From assembly GCA_020722165.1 (NCBI GenBank), contig DYLI01000057.1:1-10049 (forward strand): 10,049 nucleotides of DNA, given 5' to 3'. The notes beneath the pieces were generated by a model, which saw nothing but the letters and a program-made list of their open reading frames with translations, was not told where the DNA came from and ran no database searches. This document shows, one piece after another, positions 5,464 through 10,049 of the stretch. Source of the stretch: Halothiobacillus neapolitanus. Its GTDB lineage: Bacteria > Pseudomonadota > Gammaproteobacteria > Halothiobacillales > Halothiobacillaceae. Every line of letters starts with the position of its first letter. Position 1 is the stretch's first letter. A program made the position numbers and the translations under genes.

Positions 5464-6627
5464 TCAGGACAGGGCCACAGAGGCCGTGGAGGGGGAGGTC
5501 AGTCCAGCCCAGTCAAGGTAAACCTTTTCGTCGCCGTCCACCCAGACATGGCGCGAGAAAAGACGCTCCGCGCGTTGGCGCCCGGCACGGCCCATGGCGG
5601 CCACCGTGTCACGTTCGCTGAGGGTGAGCATTTTTGCGGCCAGATCGCCGACGTCTGCCGCGGTGAACAGCAAGCCGGTGACGCCGTCTTCGACCACTTC
5701 GCCGCAGCCGCCGATGCGCGGCGCAATCACGCAGCGGCCGGCCGCCATGGCTTCACGCGCAGACAGCGGGAATGACTCACGCGTTGAGGACAGCACGAAA
5801 ACGTCGAGCAGCGCGAGGTGGGAGGGAATGTCGCGCTGCATGCCGGCGAAGATCACGGTGTTCTGCAAGCCGAGGCGGGCGACCTGCGCCTTGGTCTGAT
5901 CGAGCAGCGGCCCGTCGCCCACGATGAGCAGGCGGGTTTCGGGTTTGCGCTGCACGACTTTGGCAAAGGCATCGACCAGGTAGTTGTGGCCTTTTTCTTC
6001 AGACAGGCGGGCCACGATGCCGAAGATCAGATGCTTGCCCGGCTCCAACCCGTATTGGCGGGCGAAATCGGCGGTGCGAGTGGCCGTGGAAAACCGGTCG
6101 AGATCGATGCCGCTGTGAATGACGGTGGACTGCTTGGGGGGCAGGCCGTTGGCGAGCAGGCGGTTGCGCTCGTAGTTCGACTCGAAAATGATGAAATCTG
6201 CACTTTGCCGCAGGATGCGACCTGCCCACTTGAAATTCTTGGGATTGTGAATGTTGTGGATGGTGGTCACGATGGGCACGCGGCGAGATGTGCTCGCGAC
6301 CCGGTAGCCGTAGGGCATGAGCCGCAGTGCGGCGTAGGCCACCATGGAAGACCGCACCGATTGCGGCGCGACGAGTTCGATGCCCTCGCGCTTGACGACT
6401 TCGCGCAGCTGTTTGAGGGCTCGAACGAACTGCGAGACTGCTCTGAAATGAAAGTCGATATCGACATAGATGGCGCCCTTGCCGATCAGCTCTTTGAGCA
6501 GCAAGCCGTCTGTGGTGGCCACATAAACGATGTGGCCTTTGGCGGTGAGGTCTTCCGTCAGGGTCAGCACGTCGGACTGCACGCCGCCGATGCCGAAGGG
6601 CTCGGTCATCAAATACAGGATTTTCAT
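5464..6627 (-). CDS. Family 4 (GT-B) glycosyltransferase, first of two
   Basis: Retaining glycosyltransferase of 387 residues with two Rossmann domains. The N-terminal acceptor domain begins MKILYLMTEPFGIGGVQSDV, with the glycine-rich loop at 12-15. TIHNIHNP lies at 122-129 and HSGIDLDRF at 171-179. The donor domain has GIVARLSEEKG (203-213), carrying the phosphate-binding R207 and K212, and the E-x7-E pair E284/E292 in TRESFPLSAREAM that contacts the nucleotide sugar. It probably adds one sugar to a lipid-linked oligosaccharide at the cytosolic membrane face. The ATG overlaps the deacetylase stop in an ATGA arrangement, and its stop is five bases before the YdcF-like TTG, so it lies in the middle of a coupled operon. 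It is GC-rich, like the core genes. Sugar specificity unknown. Confidence 0.94.
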   Translation of the reverse strand: MKILYLMTEPFGIGGVQSDVLTLTEDLTAKGHIVYVATTDGLLLKELIGKGAIYVDIDFHFRAVSQFVRALKQLREVVKREGIELVAPQSVRSSMVAYAALRLMPYGYRVASTSRRVPIVTTIHNIHNPKNFKWAGRILRQSADFIIFESNYERNRLLANGLPPKQSTVIHSGIDLDRFSTATRTADFARQYGLEPGKHLIFGIVARLSEEKGHNYLVDAFAKVVQRKPETRLLIVGDGPLLDQTKAQVARLGLQNTVIFAGMQRDIPSHLALLDVFVLSSTRESFPLSAREAMAAGRCVIAPRIGGCGEVVEDGVTGLLFTAADVGDLAAKMLTLSERDTVAAMGRAGRQRAERLFSRHVWVDGDEKVYLDWAGLTSPSTASVALS

Positions 6628-7472
6628 AGCGTTGTGGCCTCGAATGAGGCGCTGGGTTTGAGGTGTTTCTGGGCGAACCGGCGGGTGCGACGCGCATGCA
6701 GCAGGCGATGAATCGGATCGAACGCGCCGGCTATTTTCAGGCGGAATTGCGACACATCATCGCGGTCGGTGATTTCGGTGCGTTTGAGCTGGAACAGATC
6801 GGCATCACGCCGATTGACTCCCGGCGCCACGCTGACGGCAGCGGCATAACCGGCTTGTCGCACCAGTTGAAGTTCGCGCGGGCTCAAATCACCCGACGGG
6901 TAACAGAAATACTCGACGGGTTGCTGCAGATGCGCGGCGATTTCGCTTCGGCTGGTAGCGATTTCCTGCTGCGCCAGCGCATCGCTGACGGTCGGCAGAT
7001 AGGGGTGGGTGCGGGTGTGCGAACCGATGGTGATGCCGGGAGACCGGGCGAGGGCGCTCACTTCGTCCCAGTTGAGGTGCAGGCGCTCGGTCGGCTCGCT
7101 GCCATAGCGGGGGTGACTGAGCGCCTGATCGCAGAACTGGGTGGTCACAAAAATAGTCGCCGGAATGCGATAGCGCTGCAGGATGGGCAAAGCCTCGGTC
7201 AGGTTGTCGAGATAACCGTCGTCGAAGGTCACGGCGATCAGCGGTTTGCGCAAAGGCCCGGCCTGAATCGCCCGCAACCCGTCTTCGAGGCTGACCACGT
7301 TGTGCGCGGACAACTCCTGCATCTGCTGGGCAAAACGCGCGGGCGATACCGTGAGCTGGTCATAGGCGGCCAAATGCGCGACACGGTGGTACATCAGCAC
7401 GCGCAGACCTGGGCTCAGGGTGTTGCGCAGCTGGGCGTAAGGCAGCAAGGCAGTGGCAAGCAGACGACGCAT
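6624..7472 (-). CDS. NodB-type polysaccharide deacetylase (CE4)
   Basis: 282 residues with a NodB homology domain at about 76-215. Motif 1 is TFDDGY at 82-87 (D84 the probable catalytic base, D85 a metal ligand), motif 2 is GSHTRTHP at 150-157 (H152 and H156 the metal ligands), and motif 3 is CYPSGDLS at 190-197. LRVLMYHRV near 23-31 is the usual lead-in strand. All metal ligands are present, so the enzyme should be active in removing N-acetyl groups from an amino-sugar glycan. There is no clear signal peptide: the N-terminus (MRRLLATALLPYAQ) is only weakly hydrophobic, so it may act in the cytosol on a lipid-linked intermediate. GCGGAG lies about seven bases before the ATG. It starts 3 nt after the upstream GT4 stop and overlaps the next GT4 by 4 nt. 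The tail at 258-272 is rich in R, H and K. Confidence 0.93.
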   Translation of the reverse strand: MRRLLATALLPYAQLRNTLSPGLRVLMYHRVAHLAAYDQLTVSPARFAQQMQELSAHNVVSLEDGLRAIQAGPLRKPLIAVTFDDGYLDNLTEALPILQRYRIPATIFVTTQFCDQALSHPRYGSEPTERLHLNWDEVSALARSPGITIGSHTRTHPYLPTVSDALAQQEIATSRSEIAAHLQQPVEYFCYPSGDLSPRELQLVRQAGYAAAVSVAPGVNRRDADLFQLKRTEITDRDDVSQFRLKIAGAFDPIHRLLHARRTRRFAQKHLKPSASFEATTL

Positions 7473-7475
7473 GAT

Positions 7476-8642
7476 TTACTCCGCAGGAGCGACTCGCGCC
7501 GGTTGAGTCTCTGACGACAGGCCCAGCGCTTGCTGATGGAGACGGTTGTAGGCCGCGGCGGTTCGCGCGACGTCGAAACGCGCGATCACGGTTTCCCGCG
7601 CCCGCTGTCCCAGACGGGTGCGCAAAGCGGGGGCTTGCAGCAAGTCGTCCAGACGCTTGGCAAATTGCGGCACGTCGCGCGGCTCGACCAGCAGGCCGTT
7701 GTCCCCGTCGATGACGACATCGGGAATGCCGCCCACTCGGGTACACAGAACCGCCTTGGAACTGGCCATTGCCTCCAGCAAGGCAATGGGCAAACCCTCC
7801 CAATGCGAGGACATCACGAACACATCCATGGCCGCCACCAAGCGGGGCACATCGGTTCGCATGCCAGTGAAAATCACACAGTCTTCCAGCCCGAGAGCCT
7901 TGACCTGCTGCTTGAGCGCGTCTTGAAGATCGCCCGTGCCGATCACCAGGCAATTCAACTGCTTGTCACGCACCTGGGGAAGTTCGGCCAGCGCCCGAAA
8001 CAGATCACCGTGTGCCTTCTGCTCGTGCAAGCGGCCCACGATGCCGATCAGGGGGCGATCTTCTGGAAGCCCGAATTCACTTCGGACGCCTGCTCCCGAA
8101 AAGCTGGAGAATTTCTGCAGGTCAATGCCATTCGGAATGGAGACCAGCTTGCCTGCGGGTATTTTGTCGCGCGATGCCAGCGTTTGCGTCACCTCTTCAC
8201 TGCAGCCCACCACGGCGGTACTCAGTCGCGCGAACAAGCGATCAATCAATTTGCGGCCCGACCCTTTCCACGGGTTGACGATGTTGTGCACTGTCGAAAA
8301 CACCGCCGGAACGCCGGCCAAGCGCGCAGCCAGACGGCCGTAAGTATCGGCGGTGAACAGGTGCGTGTGAACGACATCAGCACGCTCGCGCTTAAGCCAC
8401 GAAGCCACACGAAAGACCAAGCCAAAATCCAGCTTGCCTTTGCGGCCAAAAATCACGACCGGAATGCCGAGTTTTTCAAACTCCTGCTCAAGCGGGCCGC
8501 CCTTGATCAGGCAGACGATGGTGTATCGGTAGCCCGGTATGCGCAGGCGCATCAAATCGACCAGCAGCATTTCCGCACCGTCGCGCGGCAACTCGTCGAT
8601 CATGTGGACGATGTGCGGAGAGGTTTTATCGTTGCTTTTCAT
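7476..8642 (-). CDS. Family 4 (GT-B) glycosyltransferase, second of two
   Basis: Retaining glycosyltransferase of 388 residues. HIVHMIDELPRDGAEMLL (10-27) contains the N-terminal loop, VVHTHLFTADTYGRL (90-104) is a conserved acceptor-domain block, IPNGIDLQKF is at 169-178, GRLHEQK at 203-209 supplies R204 and K209, and WEGLPIALLEAM holds the E-x7-E pair E282/E290. It shares the layout and the TVHNIVNP block with the other GT4 in this cluster (TIHNIHNP), so the two are paralogs that probably add different sugars. The ATG is preceded by TTGGAAAAACA, a usable ribosome site inside the end of the ligase-like gene, which it overlaps by 17 nt. It is GC-rich, in sharp contrast to that upstream gene. 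Acceptor and donor unknown. Confidence 0.94.
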   Translation of the reverse strand: MKSNDKTSPHIVHMIDELPRDGAEMLLVDLMRLRIPGYRYTIVCLIKGGPLEQEFEKLGIPVVIFGRKGKLDFGLVFRVASWLKRERADVVHTHLFTADTYGRLAARLAGVPAVFSTVHNIVNPWKGSGRKLIDRLFARLSTAVVGCSEEVTQTLASRDKIPAGKLVSIPNGIDLQKFSSFSGAGVRSEFGLPEDRPLIGIVGRLHEQKAHGDLFRALAELPQVRDKQLNCLVIGTGDLQDALKQQVKALGLEDCVIFTGMRTDVPRLVAAMDVFVMSSHWEGLPIALLEAMASSKAVLCTRVGGIPDVVIDGDNGLLVEPRDVPQFAKRLDDLLQAPALRTRLGQRARETVIARFDVARTAAAYNRLHQQALGLSSETQPARVAPAE

Positions 8643-10049
8643 TGTTTTTCCAATGGGAAGCCGTGGCGGGTTTCGTCATTAGATGGGAGATGATTGCAAT
8701 GTAAATCCAGAAAAAAATATCAACTGAGGTATCTGCGACGTGTGTGCCGAACATATTAACGCCAACAAGTCCGGCGACCATGGTTACACCCCCAAGCCCA
8801 GCAATTCGATCAATATCCAATACACTGGTTTTATACAATATCCAGCTTCGCAAAAAAAGCAAACTTATTAATGTAATAAAAATGGCCAAACCGGGCACGC
8901 CCATCGTTGATGCCTCGTAAAGAAACATATTCTGATTATCCGTCGCCCCTCCGGTTGAGCCCGTCCCGGGGCCATAGAATCCTGGAATATAACCTGGAGC
9001 CAACCTTTGAAATTGATTGAAACCTTTTCCGAAAAGCGGATCTTCCTTGGTCATTTCAATGGCAGCTTGCCAGAGCAAGAATCTGGAGTCTGCGCTTTTG
9101 TCTATGGTCGAGCCAGCTTCATGATCTTGATAGGTCTGGGCGACACGCGCCTTCATGGAGTTGGGTACCAACGAAGGAATAAAGAAATAAATTGACCCTA
9201 TCACAACCAAAATTAAAATAAAGAATTTTTTGCTTTTTATAAAGGAAAGGGTAAAAAGCTCCATGGCAAATGCCAAATAGGCGCCGCGCGAAAAGGCTGC
9301 CAGCAAAACCCTAAGGCCTATAAAAAATATGGGCGCCATTCGTATGGATTTCCACTTTGGGAAATAATAAGCGCCGTAAGCCAACAGGGGCGCAAAGGCA
9401 TATATAATTTGTGCTGCAAAGTCATTTGGCTGACCAACAGGCCCAAGCAGTCTGGATTTCGCAATGCTGCTCACATTTCTGCTGTCCCACCATTCATGAA
9501 TGCCAAACAAAAAAATGACGGTCATGGAGAACATCATATAGATAATTAGTCTCCTTGCCATGTTTTTATCTTGGATGAGGTTGATGACAATAAAAAAAAC
9601 AATGAATTGATCAATAAAAGCCCTGAATGACAGGGTGTAGTTCCAGATAAACTGGTGGAAACCGATGCTGCTCATGGCAGTTAAAACAGAGATCATTGTT
9701 ATAAAAAACCAAATCCCCGTGACCTTTGTGAATGGCCTGGCTTTGAACATCGGTTTTTTGTGCTTAATCGAATGCGAGATCCAGAAAAAAATCAAAAATA
9801 TTTCTAACAGATTTGTTCCGTTTATTCCGGGCGCAAGACGAACAGCGTACATCTTGCTGAGGGGATAATAAATAATTACGAGAGCCAAAAGTATTTCCGG
9901 CCCCTTGCGCATCTGAATTAAAAGTATGAGGCCAAAGAATGCAGCAAAGCCATAGAGGCCGACTTTACCGGGGTGAATTTTTAATACAATTATGCTTAAT
10001 ATGTAAATGGCAGGTATGGCGAGTATTTTTAATATGGAATACAGTTCCC
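8626..10049 (-). CDS. Wzy_C-type O-antigen ligase/polymerase-like membrane protein (5' end outside window)
   Basis: Polytopic inner-membrane protein that should join or polymerise undecaprenyl-linked glycans at the periplasmic face. The first in-frame ATG in the window is at 9912, but the frame stays open to the edge and encodes further hydrophobic sequence (IYILSIIVL, GFAAFFGLILLIQ), so the real start is probably upstream and the ATG at 9912 is internal. Counting from that ATG, about ten spans are visible. The Wzy_C region begins at LRVLLAAFSRGAYLAF (200-215), followed by a periplasmic loop with DSRFLLWQAA (275-284) and GKGFNQF, and QNMFLYEASTMGVPG (327-341). That last block fits the ligase pattern H[NSQ]-x9-G-xx-G except that Q327 replaces histidine. 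The gene is very AT-rich (9181-9240 has 12 G+C of 60). It overlaps the next GT4 by 17 nt. Confidence 0.88.
   Translation of the reverse strand, partial: ELYSILKILAIPAIYILSIIVLKIHPGKVGLYGFAAFFGLILLIQMRKGPEILLALVIIYYPLSKMYAVRLAPGINGTNLLEIFLIFFWISHSIKHKKPMFKARPFTKVTGIWFFITMISVLTAMSSIGFHQFIWNYTLSFRAFIDQFIVFFIVINLIQDKNMARRLIIYMMFSMTVIFLFGIHEWWDSRNVSSIAKSRLLGPVGQPNDFAAQIIYAFAPLLAYGAYYFPKWKSIRMAPIFFIGLRVLLAAFSRGAYLAFAMELFTLSFIKSKKFFILILVVIGSIYFFIPSLVPNSMKARVAQTYQDHEAGSTIDKSADSRFLLWQAAIEMTKEDPLFGKGFNQFQRLAPGYIPGFYGPGTGSTGGATDNQNMFLYEASTMGVPGLAIFITLISLLFLRSWILYKTSVLDIDRIAGLGGVTMVAGLVGVNMFGTHVADTSVDIFFWIYIAIISHLMTKPATASHWKNNEKQR

Noticed and set aside
5818..6711. Long + strand open frame (297 codons) opposite the first GT4 gene
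   Set aside because: Antisense shadow of a GC-rich gene with full GT4 motifs on the minus strand; its translation has no recognisable domain.
6663..7514. + strand open frame opposite the deacetylase
   Set aside because: The minus strand carries all three NodB motifs; this frame is a shadow.
7530..8693. Long + strand open frame (387 codons) opposite the second GT4 gene
   Set aside because: Mirror of a well-supported GT4 gene; no family motif, and caused by codon bias in GC-rich DNA.

Overview
The window looks like a chromosomal segment of a betaproteobacterium, probably of Burkholderiales type. The support is an ssrA (tmRNA) gene with a tag reading ANDSSYALAA, a ubiG-plus-HAD-phosphatase pair, and a GC-rich host background. 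The genus cannot be fixed from sequence alone. There are three blocks.

Block 1 (1-1550, + strand) is the end of a mobile element. It holds the C-terminal part of a large serine recombinase, then two small overlapping genes that are divergent tandem paralogs sharing a helix-turn-helix core, then a strong intrinsic terminator. The unit points at the 3' end of ssrA, which lies on the opposite strand and is followed by its own terminator. The gap 1550-1771 has no convincing gene. The layout suggests an integrative element sitting next to ssrA, a common integration hotspot, but no attachment repeat can be shown because the other end is outside the window.

Block 2 (1772-3596, - strand) is core genome: ubiG (ubiquinone O-methyltransferase), overlapped by a HAD phosphatase of the Gph/MupP type, followed by a complete tmRNA gene.

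Block 3 (3710-10049, - strand) is a surface or exopolysaccharide cluster. In transcription order it has a Wzy_C/O-antigen-ligase-like membrane protein (its reading frame stays open past the window edge), a GT4 glycosyltransferase, a NodB-type polysaccharide deacetylase, a second GT4 glycosyltransferase, a membrane-anchored YdcF/DUF218 protein, and a GT2 glycosyltransferase. The first five genes overlap or are separated by at most 5 nt, so they are probably co-transcribed and partly translationally coupled. Together they could assemble a glycan (three glycosyltransferases), de-N-acetylate it (deacetylase) and polymerise or transfer it in the periplasm (Wzy_C protein).

The cluster is a base-composition mosaic. 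The ligase-like gene and the GT2 gene are very AT-rich, while the genes between them are GC-rich like the core genes. The sharpest change falls inside the 3' end of the YdcF gene (near 4800) and in the gap before ubiG (near 3690), which suggests that the GT2 gene was acquired as a replaceable module.
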